Shown one piece after another: positions 31,572 to 42,565 of a DNA stretch of 64,000 bases (its first letter is position 1; every line of letters begins with the position of its first letter). Under the pieces are notes generated by a model. That model had not been told where the DNA came from. It saw nothing but the letters and a program-made list of their open reading frames with translations, and made no database searches. Source of the stretch: Sphaerosporella brunnea (Eukaryota > Ascomycota > Pezizomycetes > Pezizales > Pyronemataceae); the NCBI GenBank assembly GCA_008704415.1, contig VXIS01000090.1:1-64000 (forward strand). The letters run 5' to 3'. A program made the translations under genes and the position numbers.

Positions 31572-32079
31572 ATGGTCTCCTTCACTGCCGTCGCTACCTT
31601 CGTCTTCGCTGGCTTTGCTGCCACTGCCCTTGCCATCCCCGGCGCCAGCGACAACACCTGGGCCACCATGCAGAAGAACAACTGCGGTCCCCAACAGGTC
31701 ATCTCCTGCTGCAACAGCGACGCTGAGTCCAAGCAAGCAAACGGTGTCCTCGGTGTCGCCCTTCCCGCCTCCATCCCCGCTGCCCAGTGCGCCCAGATCC
31801 CCATCAACGCCGCGATCATCGGTGGTGGTAAGCATTCACATTCTCTTATCCTCACAATTTCGCTGCTAACACCTACCAGCTCTCTCTAGCACCAAGGACA
31901 ACAAGTGCTCTACCACCGTTGCCTGCTGCAACACTTCGGACGGAAACAATGTCGTAAGTGCCCTGAGTTTTCATCCCTTCTCGGAACAGATTCTAACAGC
32001 CTCGCAGAACCAGAACGGTCTCGTCAACGCCAACAATGTCAAGATCATTGGCGATTGCTCTCCCGTCCAAGCCTTGTAA
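31572..32079 (+). CDS. Class I hydrophobin
   Basis: A 133-residue secreted surface protein that assembles into an amphipathic film on hyphae or spores. Exons 31572-31827, 31880-31953, 32008-32079; introns 52 and 54 bp. Signal peptide MVSFTAVATFVFAGFAATALA. The mature protein has exactly eight cysteines in hydrophobin order: C38, C46-C47, C73, C95, C101-C102, C127 (C-x7-CC-x25-C-x21-C-x5-CC-x24-C). The wide C3-C4 and C4-C5 spacings place it in class I; the last spacing is somewhat long. The CT-rich leader and a strong ATG context (CAAAATGG) suggest high expression. It stands alone in repeat-rich DNA between two LINE fragments. Confidence 0.95.
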
Positions 32080-32681
32080 GGACCTAGCGGAGGATCGGTT
32101 GAGGAGCCCAAATTTTGGGGGGCTGGGGGAAGGGATGGAGGGTAAAATGGGGAGGATGGTTATCAGTGCATCTGTGGGAAAGCGTCTTCGGCTGTGCTTT
32201 GTTTTGGGTTATTTTGGGATGGGGGTAAATAGTGGGGGATCCGCTTGAGACGATCTTAGGAGAGTCGAGAGTCGAGGGGCTGCTTGGGATCTTTTTCACT
32301 GGAGTGTGGGATATTTCAATAATTTATAATACGTCATGTCACAATTTGGGTTTTCTCGCGTGAATAACTACTTGGAGATATCTACTGAAGCTCAATGGTT
32401 TCATTCGAAAACCTGCCTTCACAATTTCAAATTTGTTGGCCTCTTTTCTGGATAAGTCACAAGTCCTGATTGTTATTTTCATCTTTGCAATCGACTTCTC
32501 CCCTTGTGTGTATTTCTAACCATGATTGGTCATTCCGGCCCGCGCATATATATATTGTTGCACTTGGTGTCAACTTTTTTCATAATAGATCCCGAGAGTA
32601 CGGCCGTATTGAAAACAGCAAGTACGAGGACATTCATCAGAGCTCCCAGCAAAAAAAGAAAGAAACACGGGATGTCCTATT
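32080..32681. other. Intergenic, 3' side of the hydrophobin gene
   Basis: AT-rich 3' region; nothing recognised before the end of LINE copy c. Confidence 0.45.
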
Positions 32682-33530
32682 GTTTTGTTTTAATCATTGT
32701 ATTCGGCCGGATGCGGCCATGACATACATAAAATGCTACCCCTAGGCTCCTACTGTGGGGCCTGCACCTCCAAAGGAAAAGAGACCAAAGAAAATAGCAT
32801 CAGATGTAAATGCGCACTGAGGAGATTCGTGACCAAACATAAGGAAAAGGAAGAACAGGATCAGAAACAATTTTAGGCCTTAGCCGGCCACATTTCAACT
32901 TTGGTGCTGTCTAGGAAAGCCATCACCGCCTCCGTACAGCGTTCGTCAGACAACAAGACCTTGATGGATGTATTCGTCTTCCGTCTCTTTTGCCTGTCCG
33001 TTGTAGCAGCCGCCACTGCCATCCATAAAATGGCCTGCTGTTTGCGCCATCGAGCGCAGAACTTAAACAAGTGTTCCCTTGTCTAGACTGATTTGCCCGA
33101 GCAGAACCAGCATTTGTCTTCTTCACGCCTCCCGGTCCTCTGGAGGTATGGGGCCGTGGGTGCCTTGTTGGTTGAGTTTGAGCTGAAAAAAGCGTGCAGC
33201 CAGCGACTTTTTGGTCCGGAGAGCGATCGCATCGGCCTTCTTTGATCGTTTGTAGAAGGCTTTGGGTTGGCAGTGAATACGGGTAACCGGTCCCGACCGT
33301 ATTCTTACAGAGAGAGTCGACTGTAGGGTGTCGAGGAGGTCGTCGGCCAGAGGCTTGCTACAAGTTGATCGAAACTCCACCTCCCAACCTTTAGCGTTTA
33401 GCGCGGCTTCTGCACGGGCGATTCGTGGCAGCAGGTGTTGTCCCGGTCCGGGCGCATCGTGAAGCAGCCTCTTCAGTGCCGCCTGCGCGTCAGTGAAGAT
33501 GCGAACGCATCCTGATCGCAAACCAGCCGC
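32682..33530 (-). mobile_element. 5'-truncated LINE (copy c, minus strand)
   Basis: The third copy of the LINE family, in reverse orientation. Reading leftward, 33521-33123 gives VRIFTDAQAALKRLL and LLPRIARAEAALNAKGW (end of the RNase H domain) and then KSLAARFFQLKLNQQGTHGP. A frameshift separates this from FKFCARWRKQQAILW and VLLSDERCTEAVMAFLDSTK (33070-32873). The 3' end has the hairpin as GGCCGCATCCGGCC (32705-32718, two changes in the second arm) and an A-rich tail near 32683. The RNase H part has lost the HWVPGH segment seen in copy a, so it carries an internal deletion. Confidence 0.85.
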
Positions 33531-33718
33531 ACTTTGTGGTGCGGCAGAATAGTAGAATACTGTTCAGTGGTCACCATAAACAAGAAAGGCGCGGCTCGCT
33601 CGCGTGGCACTCTCCTTCCAACCTCGGCAACCTACCTCCGACGTCCCGCGTCCCGCGTACGCCACCATCCAAACTCAATCCGGGTTTCACCTCAGCGCCG
33701 TCAACAACCAGTACCACA

Positions 33719-34175
33719 ATGCACGCGACCGCACTCCGCCTGGCCTCGCACTCCCGCAGCACCGCTTTAGGTCCTCTCCTCCTCCCGCCCGCCCACCCGC
33801 GCCGATTATCTCACTGCTAACATTCCCCCGCCAACAGCGCTGCTTCCACCGCTACAGCTATACCGGCGGCTCCTCCGCACACACCGCAAGAAGCTCCCCG
33901 CAGAAATGCGTGTGTTGGGGGACGAATACGTCAAGTCCGAGTTTCGGTTGCACAAAGATATCGACAACCCTGCACACATCGTTGGGTTTTTGACTGAGTG
34001 GCAGTTGTATGCGCAAGCGCTGGAGGGGGATACGTGGAAGGGACAGCGGCTGGAGAAGGAAAAGATCGAGAAGATGAGTGATGAGCAGGTTGGGCAGCTT
34101 TATGAGTTGATGAGGAATATCAAAGGGCTTGGCGAGGGACAGGGAGAAGGTGATGAGGGACAAAGTAAAGCGTAG
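33719..34175 (+). CDS. SDHAF3: Succinate dehydrogenase assembly factor 3 (LYR protein)
   Basis: A 129-residue mitochondrial matrix LYR protein (yeast Acn9/Sdh7) that protects the Fe-S subunit of complex II during assembly. Exons 33719-33770 and 33838-34175. The 67-bp intron has the unusual donor GTCCTC and a GCTAAC branch site; its removal joins the targeting-type leader MHATALRLASHSRSTAL to LLPPLQLYRRLLRTHRKKLP, which creates the LYR motif (QLYRRLLR). The family core follows: MRVLGDEYVKSEFRLHK, NPAHIVGFLTEWQLYAQ and KMSDEQVGQLYELM. The C-terminus is a short Gly/Glu-rich tail. Length is normal. Confidence 0.93.
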
Positions 34176-34290
34176 CACTGTTGGGACCGTTGTGATTGTG
34201 TATATTTTCAGACTCATAGTTACCACCGAGCTGTATGATAATTCAGAGCACAGCAGGAGGAGATACCACGAGAGACGGGGGAGGTAGAGG

Positions 34291-36405
34291 CTATCGCCTC
34301 CTACCCACTCCTCCGCCACTTCCACCTGCCGCTTTATCCTCAAGACTAACAACCTCCCCGATACCAGCTTCCTCCTGCTCATCCTCTAACGCCCGGATCT
34401 CCTCGCGGCAATCCCACCATTTCTGCTCTGCAATATCGAATGCCTCTTTCTTGAGCTCCTTCACCGTCTTCATCGTGTTCTTGCCCTCAACCTCCGCTTG
34501 CGCAATAAGCACCTGCTGCCACTCGTTCGATGTACGTGCGTAGAACTCGCGCAAGGATTCGAATGGTCGAGGGTGAGGCGTCGGGTCCTCGGCCGCAGGG
34601 TGTTCGGGCTCTTCTTGGTCCTCCGCCGTCGTTACCACAGGCTCTGCGGGAACCTCTTCTTCGGCAGCAGATGCAGCCTTGGTCTTTCTCTATTCGGTGT
34701 CAGTAGGCCTCAAACCCGGGAACCTGTGGTGGACTCCAACCTTTGCCTTCTCGGCACGTTTGGCCTCTAGCTCTTCCTCGCTGATCTTGGGCCTGGCCTT
34801 CTCCTTGACTTCTTCCTCCTCTTCTTCCTCCTCACCTTCGTCCTCTTCTTCGTCCTCGTCCTCGTCCTCGTCCTCGCTCTCAGACTCGATCCATTCCGTC
34901 TCGGTCTTCCGGCTGAAGATGGTTCGCACTCCGTCCAACTTCCCCAGATCGATGGCGAACATCTCGTCATAAATGATCTCGCGGTCTTCCTTTTCGAAGG
35001 TGCCACCGTAGATGTACAACACGTCGTCTTGCACTGCCAAGGCTGTGTGCATCCTCGGGCTCGGGAGCTGCAGGGTCAACTCGCTCTGCTGAAGCGCGGC
35101 AAGGATTTCCTTTTCCTCCTCCGCCTTCTTCCTCTCCTCCTCCTCCTGTAATTCTTCCGCCGTCTTCCCAGCATGTTCTGCCTCCAACCTTGCAAGGTTC
35201 CTCAGCAACTCATCCTCCGCCTCCTTCCCGCGCCCGCGTCGTCCACCTCTCTGCTCCACTACCCTCTTCTGCTGCCTCGGTTTCCTCAGCACCAACGGGA
35301 AAAACCTATTCCTCTCCACCGTCCACGCATACAACTCATCGAAGAAGATACTTTCCAGCCCTTCATCTGTTTCCACTTTATCATGCACACCGCCAAACAT
35401 GATACCACGACCCTTATGACTCGCCATAGTGACACCCACACGTTTGGGATTCGGCGCATTTCCGGGCTTCTTTCTTCGCTCCCAGCGGATCTTGCTCAAG
35501 TCCTCCTGGTCCAGCTTCAACAGCCAACTGTCTTCGTGAACATTTCCTACTTCGCTCACTGCCATCTTTCCTCCACCCTTCTTCTGGGCGTTCGAAACTT
35601 TCGTCTTCGAGTACCCGCCGAATAGTACCGCGCCCTGCTCATGCGGTAGTAGGGAGAACGAGCTTCGAGGGTCTGGGCGCTGCGCGTGCGCTGGTAATAC
35701 GAGCTGTGTCCAAGTGTAGTTGATTACATTAAACACCCATAGGTCTCCTAGGTATTTCGTGGACGCACTTGTATCCTGGAAGCCACCCCAAAGAACAATC
35801 AAGTTTTTCCAGCCCACCATTCTGTGACCACTTCTAGCAGGCGGTGCCTTCCCCTTCACTTCCACACGCGTCCACTCCCTAGTCTTGCAGTCAAAGGACC
35901 AAAAATCATTGTAATGATAGAAAGTATTCTGTTTTGGGCTCGAGAACTCTCCACCGAACAGCCACAGAGACCCGCCACCATGGTGCGTAGCGCAAACCCA
36001 ATGCCCACTTCTAGGAAGCGGGGAGTTGGGGCTGGTAATAACCCTCCACACTCCCGTCGCTGTATTGTAGATATTCAAATCGTTGAAAAAAGTAGCGAGG
36101 GATCCATTGAACGTTTCTCCAGCGAACAGAAAAAGCTCGTTCGCATTTGCGGGCGAAGGAGTAAGAGTTGCACCAGCACGGACAACGGGAGGCTCATTGA
36201 GAACCGCTTCGGTCACTTTGAGGAATTGCGCCTGCTTCCGTGCGTACTCTTCGAGAACCGCATCGATGTCTTGGTCGTCCGCGTCGATTATCGTCGAGCC
36301 GCCCTTCTTCGAGTTTTTCTTTTCTTTTTGCGCACTCTTTTTGGCCGTCTTTTCGGCTACCCGCGCTTTTTTGTCTGCGGTCTTCTTTTTGTCTTTTTTC
36401 GCCAT
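34291..36405 (-). CDS. Kelch-repeat protein (KLHDC4 / Kel3 type)
   Basis: A 687-residue cytoplasmic beta-propeller protein. Exon 1 is 36405-34741 and exon 2 is 34689-34291, separated by a 51-bp phase-0 intron with the weak donor GTTGGA, chosen because exon 1 otherwise stops before the conserved tail. Lys-rich N-terminus (MAKKDKKKTADKKARVAEK), then at least six Kelch blades: ELFLFAGE, SLWLFGGEF, NLIVLWGGF, GAVLFGGY, GIMFGGV and VLYIYGGTF, each with the following DLW/DFW/DELY-type strand. An acidic run (residues about 500-525) precedes exon 2, which ends with the family's terminal helix (FESLREFYARTSNEWQQVL, KELKKEAFDIAEQKWWDCREEI). Molecular role in the family is poorly defined. Confidence 0.9.
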
Positions 36406-37119
36406 GGTGTCGCGGTGGAGGTCGTCGTGCTGGCGGTGAGGCGTGAGGCGGTTAAATTTTAGGGCGCCAGATAGTGGGAATGGCGTTTTTTACCGCGGTC
36501 ACATGCAGCTTTCTCTCTTTTTGAATTCAGGCAGGAAACCGTGGGAGTCTCGATGTCAATTGCATCAGAGTCAGGCTGGGGAAGGCAAAAATGATTAATC
36601 TATGATGTATGTACTTCTTACTATACTTGATGAGTCCGCATACGAGTGATTCATGTTGAATCACGTTTGTGAATTACGGACAGTTTTTGTGGCCAGTCAC
36701 GTGTAGCGGCATAAATAAATACCCCCTGACTCGGTAATGTTGGGATAGGTGGTTTTTGCTATTGTGGGAAGTTTCAGACCTTCAAGCGTCCGCTACTGCC
36801 AGCTATCCGCAATAACTAGGTCCGGACTGTAGCTCTAGGTACATATCAAGTGAAACTGAAAAAGTAAGAGCTCGTGCCGCCGGCTATCGAGTATTTCAGA
36901 AACCAGTGCTCACTGTTATACGAGCGATAACCTGTGGTTAACTACTTGACAAAAAAAAGGAGCCTCTGGATGCGATTTCGTTTACGAGTCATTTCCTGTG
37001 ACGCACATCCGGGTAAGGAAGGCAAAGCTTCTTTCGCCTGTCACGACGCCACTGCTTCACACGCGACAAACGCTACCTCCCCATACTACCCCCAAAAACC
37101 AACCCTCCTCACAGCCATC
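36406..37119. other. Intergenic, divergent Kelch gene / SmD1 promoters
   Basis: Head-to-head spacer of about 700 bp. A 7-base A run near 36951 is the only low-complexity feature. Nothing else recognised. Confidence 0.45.
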
Positions 37120-37633
37120 ATGAAGTTGGTCAGGTATTTTGCCTCTTCAGCTCCTCCCCATCTCAACGCCTGCTAATCTGCTTGCCAGGTTCTTGATGAA
37201 ATGTCAAAATGAGACGGTAACCGTTGAGCTCAAGAACGGTTAGTTTTTGTTTCCCGCGACACGCGTTTTTCCGACGAAGCTGATGATGATGATGATGATG
37301 CGGGGGATAGGTACCACGGTACACGGCACGATCTTGAGCGTCGACGTAAAGATGAACACTGCCCTGCGCACAGTCAAGATGACGATGCGCAACCGCGACC
37401 CGATCTCGCTCGACACCATCAACATCCGCGGCAGCACAATCCGCTACTTCATCCTGCCCGACTCGCTGCAGCTCGATACCCTGCTGATTGACGACGCGCC
37501 GAAGCCCAAGAACAAGGCTCGCAAGGAGAGTGAGCGGGGAGGACGTGGTGGACGTGGAGGTGGTGACCGTGGACGGGGTGGAAGGGGGGGTAGGGGTGGT
37601 GGGCGCGGTGGTAGGGGAAGAGGCGGAAGATAA
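37120..37633 (+). CDS. SMD1: Small nuclear ribonucleoprotein SmD1
   Basis: A 128-residue core spliceosomal Sm protein. Exons 37120-37133, 37189-37238, 37311-37633; introns 55 and 72 bp. The first exon is only 14 bases (MKLVR). The joined Sm1 motif reads [20 protein letters not shown] with [12 protein letters not shown], and Sm2 is [16 protein letters not shown]. The C-terminus is a Gly-Arg tail with many RGG/RGR repeats, the usual target of symmetric arginine dimethylation. Intron 2 contains six to seven GAT triplets (37281-37299). Length and motifs are typical. Confidence 0.96.
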
Positions 37634-37862
37634 AAGGAGAGGGGATCATGATGAAAGGGGGAGGGGGTGTAATATACTGCTTTGTGGGCACACCACTTCA
37701 CAATACGAAATGGGAGCGAAACATTTTCTTTTGTTCAGTCCCCAGAACTCCTCCAATTCCATTAACCAATGCAAAAACGAAACCGAAACACCATGTGTGC
37801 CGCTCTAGAAAGTTATCCAGTCGTATCGTATGTTCTCACCCTCCCCTGCTCGACCAATGCAT

Positions 37863-38180
37863 TTACTGCTCCTTCTTCCCCTCTTCCTCTCCTTCCGCCT
37901 CGCTAGCACTCTCACTCTCCTTCCTCAATTTCCTCAACCGATCCGCCTCGGCCTCCACCCTTTTCACCTCCTCGAGCTCGTTGACGAACCACACAATGGC
38001 ACCCCACAATCCGCCGCAGATGACATTGAGGAACACGAAGTGCCAGCTTCGGGTCGCGATGAGCAAAGCGACAAGCGTGGTTTGCAGCGCCGCGAACGAG
38101 GCGTACGTAGCCACCACCAGGGAGCGGTTCGTGCCTGGTTGGAAAACCGAATCCCAGATGTCGATAAAGAATTTAGACAT
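37863..38180 (-). CDS. PKR1: V-ATPase assembly factor Pkr1
   Basis: A 105-residue ER membrane protein of the Pkr1 family, needed for assembly of the V-ATPase V0 sector. The N-terminal pattern MSKFFIDIWDSVFQPGTN is diagnostic. Two membrane segments follow (SLVVATYASFAALQTTLVALLIA and FVFLNVICGGLWGAIVWFV) and then an acidic/Lys-rich cytosolic tail (ESESASEAEGEEEGKKEQ). The start at 38180 is preferred to upstream in-frame codons because it matches the family. It is divergent from MTQ2, with about 200 bp shared promoter. Confidence 0.92.
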   Translation of the reverse strand: MSKFFIDIWDSVFQPGTNRSLVVATYASFAALQTTLVALLIATRSWHFVFLNVICGGLWGAIVWFVNELEEVKRVEAEADRLRKLRKESESASEAEGEEEGKKEQ

Positions 38181-38376
38181 TATGTATATTTGGCGACCGT
38201 GTAATGTATTTTGCTGCGGATTGAGGGAATGGAAGGTGGGATGAAAACGAGTCGTCGAAGTCGGTGGTAAGGCGTGTCGCGTCATGCCGACAAAACCAGT
38301 GACCACCTTTCCTTTCCTCGCGTGCTCGGCTCTTCCCGAGGTTCCCGTCCCGCTCCCCCCACCGCCAACCGCCACT
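38181..38376. promoter_or_regulatory. Bidirectional promoter between PKR1 and MTQ2
   Basis: Only 196 bp separate the two divergent start codons, so both promoters must lie here or overlap the 5' leaders. No specific factor site is asserted. Confidence 0.5.
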
Positions 38377-39078
38377 ATGCTTCCCACCCCCGACACATCT
38401 CACATAAACCCACTCACAACCTACGAACCGAGCGAAGACTCCTACCTTGTCCTCGACACTCTAACCTCCGATGCATCCTTCCTACACTCGCGCTTCCCAG
38501 CCTCCAGTCCCACACCGCTGATCCTCGAGCTTGGTACCGGCAGCGGGATAATCAGCGCCTTCATCTCGTCGAACCCGATCGCGCTCTTCGGCCGGAAAGA
38601 TCTACATCTCCTGGGCACAGATGCAAATCCCCTAGCTTGTGCCGCAACACAGAAAACACTTTCTCTTACCCCGGGACCGAAATATTTTCTGGGCGCGGTT
38701 ACGGCGGACCTGTTTTCGCCGGTGAGGAAGGGATTAGTGGATGTGCTGGTGTTTAATCCACCTTATGTGCCCACCCCGGAAGTGCCGCGGTTGCAGGGAG
38801 AGGAGGATGAGAGCAGCTGGGATGAGGAGAGTAGGCTGCTGGCGTTGACGTATGCGGGTGGAGAGGATGGGATGGAGGTTACGAGGCGCGTGCTAGAGGG
38901 TATGGGAGATGTTCTGAGCAAACGGGGCATTGCGTATATACTACTTTGTAGGAGTAATCGCCCGGAGATTGTCGTAGAGGAATTGAGGGAGAAGGGCTGG
39001 ACGTGCGAGAAGGTTGGTGGGAGCGGGAAGCGGGGCGGGATTGAGAAGTTGGAGATCTGGAGGATCTGGAAGGAATAA
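38377..39078 (+). CDS. MTQ2: eRF1 glutamine methyltransferase catalytic subunit Mtq2
   Basis: A 233-residue SAM-dependent methyltransferase of the HemK/N6AMT1 class; with Trm112 it methylates the GGQ glutamine of release factor eRF1 (Sup45). The SAM-binding motif I is ILELGTGSGIISAF, motif II ends LLGTDANPLACA, and the catalytic NPPY motif appears as VLVFNPPYVPTPEVPRLQGE. Upstream YEPSEDSYLVLDTL is the family N-terminal signature. The start at 38377 (MLPTPDTSH) is preferred to the in-frame ATG at 38284, which would add a Pro-rich 31-residue extension not seen in the family. The C-terminus IEKLEIWRIWKE is typical. Confidence 0.94.
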   Translation: MLPTPDTSHINPLTTYEPSEDSYLVLDTLTSDASFLHSRFPASSPTPLILELGTGSGIISAFISSNPIALFGRKDLHLLGTDANPLACAATQKTLSLTPGPKYFLGAVTADLFSPVRKGLVDVLVFNPPYVPTPEVPRLQGEEDESSWDEESRLLALTYAGGEDGMEVTRRVLEGMGDVLSKRGIAYILLCRSNRPEIVVEELREKGWTCEKVGGSGKRGGIEKLEIWRIWKE

Positions 39079-39372
39079 TTGACATCCTGAGGGAAATAGG
39101 GATAGACAAAGCGCGGCGAACCGGCTCAATAGGATGAAGCGGAGGGTTATGAGAAGACCTCGTGCTGCGTCACTCGACCACACTGAGGCCAGTTTCAACA
39201 TTGCCAAGCGGCGTCATCATAAGCCCCCTTGACTTCTTTCTCTCTTCTCCCATCAACCACCAAAAGACTTGCGGACCCACGGAAAATACAAAGTTTCAAA
39301 AATTCACGCAAACACAGCAACACAAAACAAAATCGATCCAATGAGTTTTCCTCTTCCCGTATCCAGCGCCGT

Positions 39373-40618
39373 CTACTTCTTTCCCGCAAACCACCAAAAC
39401 AGCCCAGCGACCGCCACACCCGCAAGTAGCAGTCTCCTCCAGACAGAACCTTCCTCGGCTGGCTTCTCGTAACGGCCCTCTTCGAGGCTGGGTCCGGAGT
39501 TGTACGGGTTGGGGTGGTGGTAGGTCGAATATGCTGGCACTGCTGGCACTGCTGGGAGTGGTGGCAGAAGTGGAATTTTGTGTGGTGGTTGCCAGAGCGT
39601 TGACTGCGGAGGCAGAGGGGGTGTGGTAGGTCTCGGCCGGGACAGTGGCCCTAGAGGCGGGTATACCGTCTGTTTCGAGGAAGGCAGAGGTCTCGGCCGG
39701 GACAGTGGCCCTGGAGGCGGGTATACCGTCTGTTTCGAGGGCGGAGGCGGGGGCTGGTGGAGCGCGGGTTTGGTGATCGGCGCCGGACTCGGCAGCGGCG
39801 TGCTTTTCAAGCTCTGGTGGGCCTGAATACGCGCCCTCCGCATACGCTCGATTTTCTCCTCTGCACATCAATTAGTCATTGCGGTCCCGCCGGTTCCTCC
39901 ACGCCATAGAGCCCACTATCGATTAGGAAGTGAAACGCACCTCTGATTGAGTCCTCGGCGGGCGTCTGCACATGCTTTGGCGACGGCACCGTCTGACTGG
40001 GGCCGGGAACCACCGCCGGAGTTGTATTCTGCTTCTTATTCTTTGGATTCTCGATCGCTGCTCGGACCCTTTTCTGTTTCCTCTTTTTCTGTTTCGGCCT
40101 AAGCACCTCCTGCATCTTTTTCACCTTCTTTAAATCAGCAGGCCCTATTCTCGCTGTACCACCGCTCAACGCCCGCAAATGTTCTCTCGCAACCTTGTGC
40201 TGTTTAAGCAAGCCTACATAACTCTGTTTCGCCTGCGTCACCTGCGGATTTCCAGTTATGAACACCTCCAGTAGTGCGCCGCTGTCGGGGTGTGGTTCTT
40301 CCTCAGAACGTTTCAAAGGAAGATACTCTGCTCTTCTCAATATTGCTCGCCTGCTCTGGCCCGAATGTTTTTCAATAAGAGGGGTGTTATGGAAACTTGT
40401 GATCTGTCCGCATATTATTGCTTAGTGAGTGATATTTCATGACTTGAGCAGTGGAGGAGGACAGTCAAGATCTCGACATTTCTGACGGATTCAGAACCGG
40501 GTGGAGCTCTCAAAATCAGCACCGGGTGATCTAAAGCGCCAGTTTCGATATTGGGGATGCTACGGACTAGGGGGGTGTCGGGCAGCCAGAGGATCGAGCC
40601 GGCCGTGATCGATGTCAT
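39373..40618 (-). CDS. Predicted tail-anchored protein with an SH3-barrel-like N-terminus
   Basis: A 368-residue protein from exons 40618-40463, 40403-39941 and 39860-39373 (introns 59 bp, donor GTCCTC, and 80 bp). It resembles an uncharacterised fungal family. The N-terminus (AGSILWLPDTPLV, DHPVLILR, VEILTITSFHNTPL) has the strand pattern of a PemK/MazF-like small barrel; that is my inference. A conserved YLPLKRSEEEPHPDSGALLEV and HKVAREHLRAL follow, then a Lys-rich stretch (KQKKRKQKRVRAA). The C-terminal third is Pro-rich with a duplicated 18-residue unit (SKQTVYPPPGPLSRPRP twice, DNA 39627-39745). A single hydrophobic segment just before the stop (LLLAGVAVAGLFWWFAGKK) predicts a tail anchor. 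Function unknown. Confidence 0.75.
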
Positions 40619-41009
40619 GATGGCGGGGGAGTAACAGCAACCACGGGGGAGTGAGTAACAACAAAACCACGTAGCACTCCTCCATATTTAGTGGGTCATC
40701 CACTGGTTTTATGGATGCGTTGGCTTGGATACACGGTTTCTTTTTTGGGGCTGGGTGAGCGCTTAGCGATGAAGGGGGCCCAGCTTATTGGCTCGCCGCG
40801 CGGCTGTCTGCGGCCATGGAATGCAGTACGCATGAGATTCGCAGGGCGGGGGAAAGTGGTTCTTAACCGCTTGTGCTCGCCGGTCGCTGCTTGTGTGAGG
40901 CTGACAAACACCGCGTGATCATCACTCAAGCAGTCTGTGCACATTGCACAGCATATAAATGCGGCCTTCCGCATCCTCTCCGGCCACAGCCTCGATCCAA
41001 GCATCAACG
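40619..41009. other. Intergenic, divergent promoters
   Basis: Spacer between the tail-anchored protein gene and the small secreted protein gene. CATATAAATGC at 40948-40958, about 55 bp before the ATG of the secreted protein gene, is a plausible TATA box. Confidence 0.45.
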
Positions 41010-41314
41010 ATGAAGCCGATCACCCTCCTCCTAGCCCTCCCTGCAACCGTCACCGCAGGCCCGCTCGCCTATGCCGCCTGCCAGGGCGGTTGCGCTGCCG
41101 TCGTTATGGCTTGCTACGGGGCCGCGGGATATACTTGGGGTACTCTTTTCGTCCCCATTCTACTCATGAAGAGGTACTGACGAGTGATCTTGGGGGGATA
41201 ACAGGAGCTACCCTCGGCGTCGCTGCCCCCGCTACTGTTCTTGCCTGCAATGCTGCATACGCAACGTGTCAGGCTACTTGTGCCACCATTTGCTTGTTTG
41301 CGCCGACGCCTTAA
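41010..41314 (+). CDS. Small secreted Ala/Cys-rich protein
   Basis: A 79-residue protein, exons 41010-41139 and 41205-41314 with a 65-bp intron. Signal peptide MKPITLLLALPATVTAG, then an alternating Ala/Gly/Cys segment with six cysteines (AACQGGCAAVVMACYGAAGYTWGATL, quoted in part: CQGGCAAVVMAC; and LACNAAYATCQATCATIC, seven more residues to the end). This pattern matches a family of short fungal proteins sometimes labelled zygote-specific-like; role unknown. The mature part is hydrophobic enough to be a pair of membrane helices, so a membrane rather than a free secreted form is possible. Confidence 0.75.
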
Positions 41315-42565
41315 GGTGTAGTTTGGGCTTGGTAGATGGTAAGACTACGGCCCTTCTCTGCTGGCGATAGATGTTGATTTGACGGCAGTTGGGAAGCAAT
41401 GGTGGAGACGTAGTCTCTGGCAGTCTTGTGTGTGAGTTATTTTGCTTGGTTTGGAATGGGTACAAATTCAAGGCGCGTATTAAGGCCGTTCTATGACTTG
41501 CGTGTTTTGATGTTGGCGATGCGGCTGTGGCGGTTGCAGGTTGGACTGAGCGATGAGGAGAGTATGGCACTGGTCACCGGAGGCTGTTCGTACAATAGGT
41601 ACGACATGACTTTGTCACCGTCGGAGGGGGTGTTTCCGAAATAAAAACCTGTCACCAGAGTGTTTTTGTGGCCAAAATAATTACATTGAGAGATAAAATC
41701 CCCTATTTACGCACCACAGGCGAGAAAAAACGCCCGATGTTGGACACGACAATTCTGTTCCATTAGATTATCTCAGATTCTCAGATTCATATTGCCCCGC
41801 TTGTGGTGCCGCTTCCTTTCCAACGAAGTGGAGAGAATCATGGATATAGGTAGTAGTTGGCTAGGAGGTGGGCTTGATTGATCACCAAGGCGACGGTTTG
41901 TATTCCCAATCCTCCAGGTTGGATAAAGGCTCTGCGAGATTCTGTAGTAGGTACTACTCTAGTGAGGGTATGGATTATAGCTGTAGGTACTACGCAGGTT
42001 CCTCTTGGCCCCACCGGTTTGTTGCTCGGATTGTTCAATATTAATTGTGGGAAATGCAGCGGCCCGGATGAATGAATGGTGATATTTCATGTCGTAAATC
42101 TGTGAACTCAATCACGAGTGACAGAAATCAATACTGAGACTACCGCAGCTACATCGTCCATTGAGAACTGCCACAAACTATAGCAAACAATAAGTACTTT
42201 CCACCACAGTTATGGGGAACCAGGCCTTCCTGTTCTGCCGCGGTGTTGTATGGTGGCGCACACCTAGAAGCAGCCCACCTCACCAAAAAACAGCTCCAAC
42301 ATGTTGACCCCGGACATCGCGACCACAACAAAGAAAGTGGAGAAAAGGGCTCCATAAATTTGTAGAGAAGCATCTCGCCTAACAGTCTGCAACGCCAACA
42401 ATAAATTATCCCATCTGGTTGCGACAGAGATAGCACTTGAAATTTTGCGGAGCGAGCCCAAATGAACCCGTCGAGTGAGATTATGTGTATACGCACCTTA
42501 TCACTTATCACTCGAGGTTGCTGAATTAGGCTTAGTTGATCGGCAAAATGAATGGGCACCATAAT
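41315..42565. other. Gene-free stretch left of the transposon
   Basis: 1.25 kb with only short frames (41426-41644, 41838-42075, 42149-42781) of no known family. No repeat shared with the transposon is seen before 42561. Confidence 0.5.
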
